Of a stretch of DNA of 29,878 bases, positions 14,872 through 22,218 are shown piece after piece. How positions within the stretch are numbered: position 1 is the stretch's first letter; each line of letters opens with the position of its first letter. The notes below the pieces were generated by a model. The model did not search any database. It was not told the origin of the DNA and worked only from the letters and a program-made list of their open reading frames with translations. The position numbers and the translations under genes were made by a program. The stretch covers positions 1-29,878 of the forward strand of contig JAHIKS010000014.1 of assembly GCA_018897475.1 (NCBI GenBank). Reading direction: 5' to 3'. This DNA comes from Candidatus Altarchaeota archaeon (GTDB lineage Archaea > Altiarchaeota > Altiarchaeia > IMC4 > QMZM01).

Positions 14872-15558
14872 ATGACCGAGAAGAAGAAACATAACGGGCC
14901 GATTATCAAGCTGGAAGACGTCTGGAAGATATACCAGATGGGGAAGGTGCAGGTCAATGCCCTCAGGGGTTCAAGCCTTGAGATTATGCCCGGGGAGTTC
15001 GTTGCAATCATGGGTCCCTCAGGCAGCGGAAAATCGACCCTGATGAACCTGGTCGGCTGTCTTGACATACCCAGCAAGGGCAGGATTTTTCTGGAGGGCC
15101 AAGACATATCGGAGCTTGAAGAAAGCGAGCTCGCCCAGATAAGGGGCAGAATCATCGGCTTCGTTTTCCAGACGTTCAACCTGATACCCAGCCTCACCGC
15201 ACTGGAGAACGTGATGCTTCCCATGACGTTCCAGGGGATTCAAAGATACGAGCGCGAGGAAAGGGCAGCGAAGCTTCTGGAGATGATGGGTCTGGGCAAA
15301 AGGATACATCACAAGCCCGCAGAGCTGTCGGGGGGGCAGCAGCAGAGGGTTGCAATAGCCCGGTCCCTGGCAAACGACCCGGACGTGATTCTGGCCGACG
15401 AGCCGACAGGAAACCTCGACTCCAAGACAGGAAACGAGGTGATGGACATGCTAACCAAACTAAATAAGGACGGGAAGACCATAGTGATGGTAACCCATGA
15501 CAATAATCTTTCGAAATATGCGGACAGGATAGTCAACATAATGGACGGAAAGATATAG
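14872..15558 (+). CDS. ABC transporter ATP-binding protein, MacB/LolD type
   Basis: Cytosolic ATPase that drives the two FtsX-like permeases encoded downstream. The 228 residues hold Walker A GPSGSGKST (K54), Q-loop VFQTFNLIPSLTALENV, signature LSGGQQQR (152-159), Walker B DVILADEPTGNLD (E177) and the switch histidine in MVTHD (H209). The LIPSLTALENVMLP stretch and the EPTGNLD form are typical of the MacB/LolD/FtsE branch, which performs mechanotransmission rather than channel-type import. An extra 10 residues at the N-terminus are charged. First gene of a four-gene operon with gaps of 11, 1 and 1 bases, all in the same direction. Confidence 0.93.
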   Translation: MTEKKKHNGPIIKLEDVWKIYQMGKVQVNALRGSSLEIMPGEFVAIMGPSGSGKSTLMNLVGCLDIPSKGRIFLEGQDISELEESELAQIRGRIIGFVFQTFNLIPSLTALENVMLPMTFQGIQRYEREERAAKLLEMMGLGKRIHHKPAELSGGQQQRVAIARSLANDPDVILADEPTGNLDSKTGNEVMDMLTKLNKDGKTIVMVTHDNNLSKYADRIVNIMDGKI

Positions 15559-15569
15559 GTGAATGAAAA

Positions 15570-16883
15570 ATGAAAAAAACAACATTGATGACTGGATTTT
15601 TGATTCTGGCCCTGATTCAGGCCATATATGCAGGGCCAAGGTTTGATTCCGTGAGTCTGGACCCAATCTACATTGAGGCCGGCGATACTGTTAATGTCTA
15701 TGTGAAGTTCCACGAGAACCCCGATATGCGGGATGTTCTGAGTGCCGGAAGCAGGGGAGAGGGCGGCGGCGCCAAGACCATTGCCGGGGACGACCCGAGC
15801 GTATTCTACAAGGTGAGACTCATTCCTGCGGATGATATATCGGAGACCTACATCCTTGTCAAGGAGGGCGAGAGGAGCGTTGGACACCTGTTCATTGGCG
15901 AGAGCTGGACCTCCCCGTTTGAGATAAAGATAAGGGAGAACGCCCCCGCAACGACCTATAACATGGAGTTTCAGATAATAGAGACCGACATTGATGGGGT
16001 GGAGGAGGAACTGATAATCGGCAATGACGTGGAGATTCTGGTCAGGGACTCCGTGGAATTCGACATAGACTCCGACAACGCTCTGGAGGTCGGCTCTACT
16101 GAAGACATAGGGATAGGCATAACCAATGAGGGCGGAGGAATTGCAAGGCACGTCAATGTTGAATTGACGCTCGACAGCCCGTTTACGACAGCAACATCGT
16201 CCAGCAAGTACCTCGGGAACTTTGAAGCCGGTGAGACAAAGGACGTTGAATTCTCGGTTTCCGTAGGAAGCGACGCCGAGATAAAGACGCACAAAATCCC
16301 ACTGACAATAACCTATGTCAATAGCGACGGGGTTTCGCATACTGTCAACAGGGAGATTGGTGCAAGGATAAAGGCAGAGCCAGACATATCCATTGGTCTG
16401 GATGAGGCCGATTCGTTCGCTCCGGGCAGAAAGGGAACAGTTACCATAGGCATGGCAAACGAGGGCTTTGTTGATGCAAAGTTCCTGAAGTTCAAACTGT
16501 TGCCGTCTGAATACTATCAGATACTCTCAATAGGCGAGATATATATTGGAAACCTCGATTCAGATGACGTTGAGACCGAGGATATTGTTATAAAGGTGAA
16601 TGACAACGCTCCAGCAGGAGAGATTTTATTGAGGGTGGAGCTTCGTTACAAGGGCGATGGCAGCAACAAGGACTATGTCCTCTCCAGAGAGGTTCCGCTG
16701 AAGGTCTTGACACCGGGAGAATACGCTGCCGAGCACCCGCAGCAGGATGGGATATCAACGGCATTAATGGCGGTGGTTGCAGTTCCAGCCCTCATCCTTG
16801 GAGTCCTGCTGCTGTGGCTAATCTACAAGATTATTGGGCTTATAATGACCAAGCTGAACAAGAAGCTCTTCAGCAAGATTTGA
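15570..16883 (+). CDS. Secreted COG1361-like (S-layer/CARDB-type) protein with C-terminal anchor, exporter partner
   Basis: A 437-residue extracellular protein held by one membrane helix. Residues 1-21 are a signal peptide (MKKTTLMTGFLILALIQAIYA). The mature part has a first beta domain (22-150), then two related CARDB/COG1361-like repeats: one around 160-270 (TEDIGIGITNEGGGIARHVN, then YLGNFEAGETKDVEFSVSV) and one around 275-385 (GTVTIGMANEGFVDAKFLK, then YIGNLDSDDVETEDIVIKV). A hydrophobic helix (about 395-420) leads to a short basic cytosolic tail ending KKLFSKI. Proteins like this often sit between a MacB-like ATPase and its permeases in archaea. It may take the place of the bacterial periplasmic adaptor; that role is inference from its position. 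Confidence 0.82.
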   Translation: MKKTTLMTGFLILALIQAIYAGPRFDSVSLDPIYIEAGDTVNVYVKFHENPDMRDVLSAGSRGEGGGAKTIAGDDPSVFYKVRLIPADDISETYILVKEGERSVGHLFIGESWTSPFEIKIRENAPATTYNMEFQIIETDIDGVEEELIIGNDVEILVRDSVEFDIDSDNALEVGSTEDIGIGITNEGGGIARHVNVELTLDSPFTTATSSSKYLGNFEAGETKDVEFSVSVGSDAEIKTHKIPLTITYVNSDGVSHTVNREIGARIKAEPDISIGLDEADSFAPGRKGTVTIGMANEGFVDAKFLKFKLLPSEYYQILSIGEIYIGNLDSDDVETEDIVIKVNDNAPAGEILLRVELRYKGDGSNKDYVLSREVPLKVLTPGEYAAEHPQQDGISTALMAVVAVPALILGVLLLWLIYKIIGLIMTKLNKKLFSKI

Positions 16884-16884
16884 T

Positions 16885-18105
16885 ATGATTGAGGACTACA
16901 TAAAGTTCGCCCTGAACAGCATAGCCCACAGAAGGGTCAGGAGCTGGCTGACTATGCTTGGAATCTTCGTAGGGATTATTGCAGTAGTTGCACTAATCTC
17001 CCTGAGCGAGGGTCTTCAACAAGTGATTCAGGAGCAGGCGCAGGCAGTGGGAAGCGACAGGATAGCAGTGTCCCCCGGCGGAGGGGGCATGATGACTGGG
17101 GGGTCCACATACACCTCCGCAAAGCTGGGCGAATCAGACCTTGATGTCATAAAGAAGGTCAGAGGCGTTGACTTTGCAATAGGGGTGGTCATGGCCACCG
17201 GGAAGGTCAAGTTCAAGGACAAGACGAAATTCATCTCTGTTTTTGCTGTTGATACAGACCCCAAAACGCAGGACTTCTTGGAGAAGGTTGACTACTTTGT
17301 TGTTGATGAGGGACGCTATCTGAGGGACGGGGACAGTTTTAAGGCACAGTTGGGTCCAAAAACTGGACCGGACCTATTCGACAGGGAGCTTGAGGTAGGT
17401 GGCAAAATCAGGATTGAAGACCGGGATTTTGACATAGTCGGCATCAACAAGAAGACCGGGAACCCCATGCACGACCTAAAGATAACGATTCCCCTTGAAA
17501 CTGCGGAGGAGCTGTTTGACAAGAAGGACGACTACTCAACCATAATGGTCAAGGTTGAGCAGGGTTATGACCCCTCCGAGGTTGCCGAGAGCATAGAGGA
17601 AAGACTAAGGAAGCACAGGAACGTAAAGGAAGACGAGGAGGACTTTTCCGTTGAAACCTTTGAGAACCTTATCGGCGCATTCACCAGCGTTCTGGATATA
17701 GTCCAGGTGGTGCTCATAGGGATTGCCGCCATCTCCCTCTTGGTTGGGGGGATAGGAATCATGACGACCATGTATACTTCTGTGATAGAGAGAATACACC
17801 AGATAGGAATTATGAAGGCAATAGGGGCAAGAAATTCGAGCATAATGGCGATATTCCTCATAGAGGGCGGTTTCCTTGGCATGGTCGGTGGAATCATAGG
17901 CACCCTGGGTGGGCTGGGTGTAAGCTTTGGGGTGGAATACGCCCTGATAAACTTCTACAACTTTGACATGTTCCACGCCTACATGGGTCCGGAATTAATC
18001 ATCTTTTCACTAACGTTTTCATTCCTATGGGGCTGCATCTGGGGGGGTCTCCCTGCAAGAAAGGCCGCAAAGATGCATCCCGTAGACGCTCTAAGGCACA
18101 GGTAA
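16885..18105 (+). CDS. MacB/FtsX-like ABC permease, first of a pair
   Basis: A 406-residue membrane protein with the MacB layout: one N-terminal helix (about 20-42, after HRRVRSWLTMLGIFVG), a large extracellular MacB_PCD domain (about 45-265), then the FtsX domain with three helices (about 270-295, 320-350, 370-392). The coupling motif is ERIHQIGIMKAIGARNSS, and the end is GGLPARKAAKMHPVDALRHR, both typical. It includes a glycine-rich loop SPGGGGMMTGG just after the first helix. It begins two bases after the secreted protein's stop, and its partner starts two bases after its own. The pair probably forms a heterodimer on the ATPase at 14872. Substrate unknown; MacB relatives move peptides, lipoproteins or toxins. 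Confidence 0.9.
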   Translation: MIEDYIKFALNSIAHRRVRSWLTMLGIFVGIIAVVALISLSEGLQQVIQEQAQAVGSDRIAVSPGGGGMMTGGSTYTSAKLGESDLDVIKKVRGVDFAIGVVMATGKVKFKDKTKFISVFAVDTDPKTQDFLEKVDYFVVDEGRYLRDGDSFKAQLGPKTGPDLFDRELEVGGKIRIEDRDFDIVGINKKTGNPMHDLKITIPLETAEELFDKKDDYSTIMVKVEQGYDPSEVAESIEERLRKHRNVKEDEEDFSVETFENLIGAFTSVLDIVQVVLIGIAAISLLVGGIGIMTTMYTSVIERIHQIGIMKAIGARNSSIMAIFLIEGGFLGMVGGIIGTLGGLGVSFGVEYALINFYNFDMFHAYMGPELIIFSLTFSFLWGCIWGGLPARKAAKMHPVDALRHR

Positions 18106-18106
18106 A

Positions 18107-19315
18107 ATGTGGGACGACTTTTTCAGACTTTCGGTGCTAAGCATAACGAGAAGGGGCATGAGGAGCTGGCTCACGATGATGGGCATATTCATCGGAATTG
18201 CTGCAATAGTTTCCCTAATATCTCTGGGGGATGGACTCCAGAACGCCATAAATGAGCAGTTCGAGCTTCTCGGCTCCAATGTCATCTACGTCATGCCGGG
18301 TGGGGTATTCCATCCTGGGGGTTCGGCCTCGAAGCTGACCGACCACGAGCTGGATATAGTAAAGAGGATACGCGGTGTAGAAAAGGCCGGAGGCATGATA
18401 ACCTCGTATTCAAGAGTCGAATTCAAGGGTGAGACAGAGTTCGGCTGGATTTCCGGACTGGACCCGGATTTGCAGGACCTTTTTCTCGACGGTACGGGAG
18501 TAGAGATAGTCAAGGGACAGAAGAAATTCAAGCCATCCGACACCTATAAGGCTGCAATAGGCTACAGGTACTGGAGCGGCGACATCTTTGAGAAGCCCGT
18601 AGATGTTGGAGACACAATCGAGATAGACGACAAGAAATTCGATGTCGTTGCCTTTGTCAGCGAGATAGGGAACCCGGAAGATGATAAGAACATTTATATC
18701 CCGGCCGAAACCGCAAAGGAGTTGTTCGGGGTAGAGGATGACTACATGGTGATAATGGTCAAGACAAAGCCGAATTATGAACCTGATGATGTTGCCGAGG
18801 ACATAGAGAAGGATTTGAGGAAGGACCGGGGCCTTGACGTGGGCGAGGAGGACTTCCAGGTCATGACTCTGAATCAGATGATGGAATCCGTCGGCATAGT
18901 CCTTGATGCAGTCCAGGCCATCCTCATCGGAATAGCGGCCATATCCTTGTTCGTTGGCGGAGTCGGCATAATGAACACAATGTATACGTCGGTCCTTGAG
19001 AGAACCCAGGAGATTGGCCTGATGAAGGCCATCGGAGCCAGAAATCAGGACGTTCTTTATCTATTCATGTTCGAATCAGGCATAATTGGTACGGTCGGCG
19101 GGGTCATTGGCTGCGTTATCGGCGCAGGGCTTGCAAAGGTCGTTGAGGTTGTGGCAGCAGCACAGCTTGGCACTGGTTTAGTCCAGGCCCAGATAACCCC
19201 TGAGCTATGCATAGGGGCAGTGGCATTTTCCCTCATAGTCGGTTGCATATCAGGAGTTCTTCCGGCAAGGCAGGCCTCGCAGCTGAAGCCCGTGGATGCA
19301 CTGAGGTACGAATAG
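18107..19315 (+). CDS. MacB/FtsX-like ABC permease, second of a pair
   Basis: A 402-residue paralogue of the preceding permease with the same architecture: first helix after TRRGMRSWLTMMGIFIGI, a MacB_PCD extracellular domain, and a C-terminal FtsX domain with ERTQEIGLMKAIGARNQD and the ending GVLPARQASQLKPVDALRYE. The two share about the same length and motif spacing throughout, so they arose by duplication, but they differ in the extracellular domain and the loop after the first helix (MPGGVFHPGG here). Having two distinct permeases suggests an obligate heterodimer rather than a MacB homodimer. It is the last gene of the operon; a TATA-like box follows for the next gene. Confidence 0.9.
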   Translation: MWDDFFRLSVLSITRRGMRSWLTMMGIFIGIAAIVSLISLGDGLQNAINEQFELLGSNVIYVMPGGVFHPGGSASKLTDHELDIVKRIRGVEKAGGMITSYSRVEFKGETEFGWISGLDPDLQDLFLDGTGVEIVKGQKKFKPSDTYKAAIGYRYWSGDIFEKPVDVGDTIEIDDKKFDVVAFVSEIGNPEDDKNIYIPAETAKELFGVEDDYMVIMVKTKPNYEPDDVAEDIEKDLRKDRGLDVGEEDFQVMTLNQMMESVGIVLDAVQAILIGIAAISLFVGGVGIMNTMYTSVLERTQEIGLMKAIGARNQDVLYLFMFESGIIGTVGGVIGCVIGAGLAKVVEVVAAAQLGTGLVQAQITPELCIGAVAFSLIVGCISGVLPARQASQLKPVDALRYE

Positions 19316-19318
19316 CAA

Positions 19319-19325
19319 ATATTTA
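19319..19325 (+). promoter_or_regulatory. TATA-like box for the AI-2E-family gene
   Basis: The bases atattta, directly after the permease stop, are centred about 28 bases before the ATG at 19350, supporting that ATG over the in-frame TTG at 19347 and suggesting a near-leaderless message. Confidence 0.45.
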
Positions 19326-19349
19326 ACCTCTAATGAAAAATAGATATTG

Positions 19350-20405
19350 ATGGAACTAAAAAAGCGCATCATTAGAGGGATAAGGTACTGGCAGATTCTC
19401 GGCCTTGTTTCTGCTTCACTCCTCATATACATGTGCCTCCCGTTTCTCGACGCAATAATCTATGGTATCTTCCTATACTATGTCGCCAGGCCACTGTACG
19501 TCATAATCCACAGGAGAGTCCACCACGACACAATCGGTGCATTTGTTGCGCTGTTTGCAATAATTCTTCCAATCATACTAATCCTATTATACACACTAAG
19601 CGTCGCCTTTAATGAATTCTCAACCCTTCTCAGCAGCGCGGACATATCCATAGAGTATCTGAATGAGATAATCTACAAGTATGGCGCATTGGCAAGGAAC
19701 CTGGAGCCGCATGAGATAATGGACCTTTTTGTGAGGAACTCCGGTCTGGGCGACAGCTTCTTCATACCCATAACACTGATTGTTGGAGTAATACTGAAAC
19801 TTTTCATAATGCTAACGACTGCATTCTATCTCCTGAAGGACGGCTCAAGGCTGAGGGAGTGGATAGTCAGAATCACCTTCGGGAAGGGCAATGCCCTTGC
19901 CAATAAATTCCTCAACGCGACCGATGAGTCATTGCACATGGTCTTCTTTGGGAGCATAATAACTGCCATAGTTACCGCCGTTGACGGGATGCTGGTATAC
20001 ACTCTGCTGAACCAGATAGCGCCCCCCGGGATGAGAATTCCCTACGAGGTGCTGATGGGTATTCTCTCGGGAATGGCAACCCTGATTCCCGGAATAGGGA
20101 TAAAGTTCGTCTGGGTTCCCCTCCTTGGCTACCTTGGATTACAGGGATACCTGGCCGGAACCCTTGCCAGCAGCTTCTGGTTCCTGCTGCTGTTCTTCGT
20201 AGTGGTTAATATTATCGTTGACTTCATGCCCGACATCATCCTCAGGCCCTATGTGAGCGGCAAGGACGTCCATAAGGGCATGATAATGCTTGCCTTCATC
20301 TTTGGGCCACTGGTGTTCGGAATCAAGGGGATATTCCTTGGACCCATAATCCTCATTTTGGTTACTGAGTTCATGAAGCACGTTCTCCCCGAGATAAGGC
20401 ACTGA
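19350..20405 (+). CDS. AI-2E family (PerM/UPF0118) membrane transporter
   Basis: A 351-residue polytopic membrane protein of the AI-2E/PerM family, whose members export small molecules or exchange ions; AI-2 export itself is shown only for TqsA and should not be assumed in an archaeon. The N-terminus has two hydrophobic segments (about 15-45), followed by VARPLYVIIHRRVHHDT, a long segment at 60-85, a soluble loop (about 95-130) and a C-terminal group of helices with the family's GILSGMATLIPGIGIKFVWV and a late FGPLVFGIKGIFLGPIILIL. Length and segment order match the family. It stands between the exporter operon and proS with its own promoter, so no pathway is implied. Confidence 0.88.
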   Translation: MELKKRIIRGIRYWQILGLVSASLLIYMCLPFLDAIIYGIFLYYVARPLYVIIHRRVHHDTIGAFVALFAIILPIILILLYTLSVAFNEFSTLLSSADISIEYLNEIIYKYGALARNLEPHEIMDLFVRNSGLGDSFFIPITLIVGVILKLFIMLTTAFYLLKDGSRLREWIVRITFGKGNALANKFLNATDESLHMVFFGSIITAIVTAVDGMLVYTLLNQIAPPGMRIPYEVLMGILSGMATLIPGIGIKFVWVPLLGYLGLQGYLAGTLASSFWFLLLFFVVVNIIVDFMPDIILRPYVSGKDVHKGMIMLAFIFGPLVFGIKGIFLGPIILILVTEFMKHVLPEIRH

Positions 20406-20412
20406 AATGGGT

Positions 20413-20421
20413 AAATTAAAA
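20413..20421 (+). promoter_or_regulatory. TATA-like box for proS
   Basis: The bases aaattaaaa are centred about 29 bases before the proS ATG at 20446, in the 40-base gap after the AI-2E-family gene. Confidence 0.35.
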
Positions 20422-20445
20422 GGCACCCTTCTTAATAGATAAACG

Positions 20446-21843
20446 ATGGAAGAGGACAAGGACAAATTCTCGGAGTGGTATCTCAGGATTCTGGAGGACG
20501 CGGAGCTGATAGACTCCAGATACCCTATCAAGGGCATGATTATCTACCGGAGGTGGGGGCTCTTCATCATAAGGCAGATGCAGCAGTACCTTGAAAAGCT
20601 TCTGGAGGATGCGGGCCACGAGCCCACTCTCTTCCCCGTTCTGATTCCTGACAATGTCCTGGGCAAGGAGACCGAGCACATAGCGGGATTCGAGGAGCAG
20701 GTCTTCTGGGTTACCCATGCCGGGGCGAACGAGCTTGAGAGAAAGCTGGCCCTTAGACCAACATCGGAGACGGCCATGTACGAGACCTTCAGGCTGTGGA
20801 TTCGCTCACATCAGGACTTGCCGTTGAAGATTCATCAGAGCTGCACAGTCTATCGCTACGAAACAAAGCACACCCGGCCCTTAATCCGGGGCAGGGAATT
20901 CCTCTGGAACGAGGGCCATTCTGCCCATATCGACGACGAGGATGCGAGAAAGAACATCGAGGAGATTAAGGAAATCTACGGCAAACTCATCAATGAAATG
21001 CTATGCCTTCCCTTTATGGTGAACAGGAGGCCCGAGTGGGACAGGTTCCCCGGAGCCACCGACACCTTTGCCTTCGACACCATAATGCCCAACGGCAAGA
21101 CGCTGCAGATAGCGACTGCCCACAACCTCGGGCAGAATTTCTCCAAGGTCTTTGGAATAACCTACGAGGACGAGAAGGGGGAGCACAAGCACGTTTATCA
21201 GACCTCCTACGGCCCCAGCTTCGGCAGGCTTCTCGCTGCACTAATCTCGGTCCATGGAGACGAGAAGGGCCTTGTCCTTCCCCCGGAGGTAGCTCCGATA
21301 CAGTGCATAATAGTCCCCATATTCTTCAAGGATGCAGACAAGGAGAGGATTCAGAAATATGCCGATAAGGTCAGGAAAAAGCTGGATGAGCTTGGGATAA
21401 GGAACGACATTGATTATAGCGATGACAGGCCCGGGAACAAGTTCTACCACTGGGAGATGAAGGGAGTCCCCCTGAGGATTGAGGCAGGGCCAAGGGACCT
21501 GGAGAAGAACGAGCTGACCATCGTGAGGAGAGACACGGGCAAGAAGTCACAGATAAAATTCGACAGGCTATGCGAGATACCGAAAATCTTCGATGAGATA
21601 ACCGAGAATTTGAGGGCGGTAGCAAAGAAGAAGTTCAACGAGAGACTCATCAAAGTAAAATCCATTGATGAGATGAAGAAGAGTTCAGGCAGGGGAATTC
21701 TCTCTCTTGGATGGTGCGGCAAGGACGAATGTTCTGAAAAAATTGAGAAGCATGTGGACATCCTCTCGGTCGATGACGGCAAGGGAAAGTGCATAGTATG
21801 TGGCAAGAGCGGGAAGTCGATAAACTCTGCAAATACATACTAA
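20446..21843 (+). CDS. proS: Prolyl-tRNA synthetase, archaeal/eukaryotic type
   Basis: Charges tRNA-Pro with proline in the cytosol. The 465 residues carry a class II core: RPTSETAMYETF (104-115), motif 2 in RGREFLWNEGHSAH (148-161) and a motif 3 region around 250-272. These are followed by an anticodon-binding domain (about 285-385) and the C-terminal zinc domain of the archaeal/eukaryotic type, with C424, C429, C449 and C452 and an aromatic C-terminal Tyr. There is no bacterial-type editing insertion. In motif 3 the sequence reads YGPSFGRLLAAL, apparently one residue longer than the usual GxSxR form I recall, so the ATP-binding arginine (R261) may sit slightly shifted. Single gene, with an A/T-rich gap before the atp genes. 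Confidence 0.95.
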   Translation: MEEDKDKFSEWYLRILEDAELIDSRYPIKGMIIYRRWGLFIIRQMQQYLEKLLEDAGHEPTLFPVLIPDNVLGKETEHIAGFEEQVFWVTHAGANELERKLALRPTSETAMYETFRLWIRSHQDLPLKIHQSCTVYRYETKHTRPLIRGREFLWNEGHSAHIDDEDARKNIEEIKEIYGKLINEMLCLPFMVNRRPEWDRFPGATDTFAFDTIMPNGKTLQIATAHNLGQNFSKVFGITYEDEKGEHKHVYQTSYGPSFGRLLAALISVHGDEKGLVLPPEVAPIQCIIVPIFFKDADKERIQKYADKVRKKLDELGIRNDIDYSDDRPGNKFYHWEMKGVPLRIEAGPRDLEKNELTIVRRDTGKKSQIKFDRLCEIPKIFDEITENLRAVAKKKFNERLIKVKSIDEMKKSSGRGILSLGWCGKDECSEKIEKHVDILSVDDGKGKCIVCGKSGKSINSANTY

Positions 21844-21848
21844 CGGTC

Positions 21849-21901
21849 AAATATATATTCCTATATAGGTAACTTTTTATCACTGGTTACAAATATGTAA
21901 C
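21849..21901 (+). promoter_or_regulatory. Promoter region of atpFABD with two dyads
   Basis: This gap holds the A/T run aaatatatatt (21849-21859), the 10-base palindrome cctatatagg (21860-21869) and the inverted repeat gttacaaatatgtaac (21886-21901; six-base arms gttaca/tgtaac, four-base spacer). Several TATA positions are possible, so the exact start is uncertain. The dyads could be regulator sites for the ATP synthase operon. Confidence 0.4.
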
Positions 21902-21921
21902 ATCATTTCTTGTTGATTGAA

Positions 21922-22209
21922 ATGCATTTCATAACCGACAGACTAACAGCCATCGGAATGGGGCTCGCGGGCCTGAAAAAGGTCAGTCTTGCCACCGAGA
22001 GGGACGTATCCGGAATTCTTAACAAGAGCAGCGAGACCGAGGACATACTTGTTATAACCCGGGGGCTTGCAACCAGTGCAAAGGAAGACATAGAGAAACT
22101 CAGAAAGTCCGGGAAGATGATAGTCGAGATTCCGGACAGAGCCGGCGGTGGCGAGGATTCTATAAACAGGATAATAAGGGAGGTTGTAGGATTCGAAGTC
22201 AAATCCTGA
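21922..22209 (+). CDS. atpF: A/V-type ATP synthase subunit F
   Basis: Central-stalk subunit, part of the D-F rotor shaft inside the A3B3 head. The 95-residue product MHFITDRLTAIGMGLAGLKK has the family start, with the GMGLAG motif, then EDILVITRGLA, EIPDRAGGGEDSINRIIREV near the end. A TTG-TTG start 12 bases upstream (21910) is possible, but the ATG at 21922 fits the family length. It is followed after nine bases by atpA. The order F-A-B-D matches the right half of the usual archaeal atp operon, although here C does not precede F. Confidence 0.9.
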   Translation: MHFITDRLTAIGMGLAGLKKVSLATERDVSGILNKSSETEDILVITRGLATSAKEDIEKLRKSGKMIVEIPDRAGGGEDSINRIIREVVGFEVKS

Positions 22210-22218
22210 TTGATTATA

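Noticed and set aside
15309..16340. A 343-codon minus-strand open frame under the exporter genes
   Set aside because: It lies opposite the ATPase and secreted-protein genes, whose motifs are unmistakable. The reverse product has no domain pattern.
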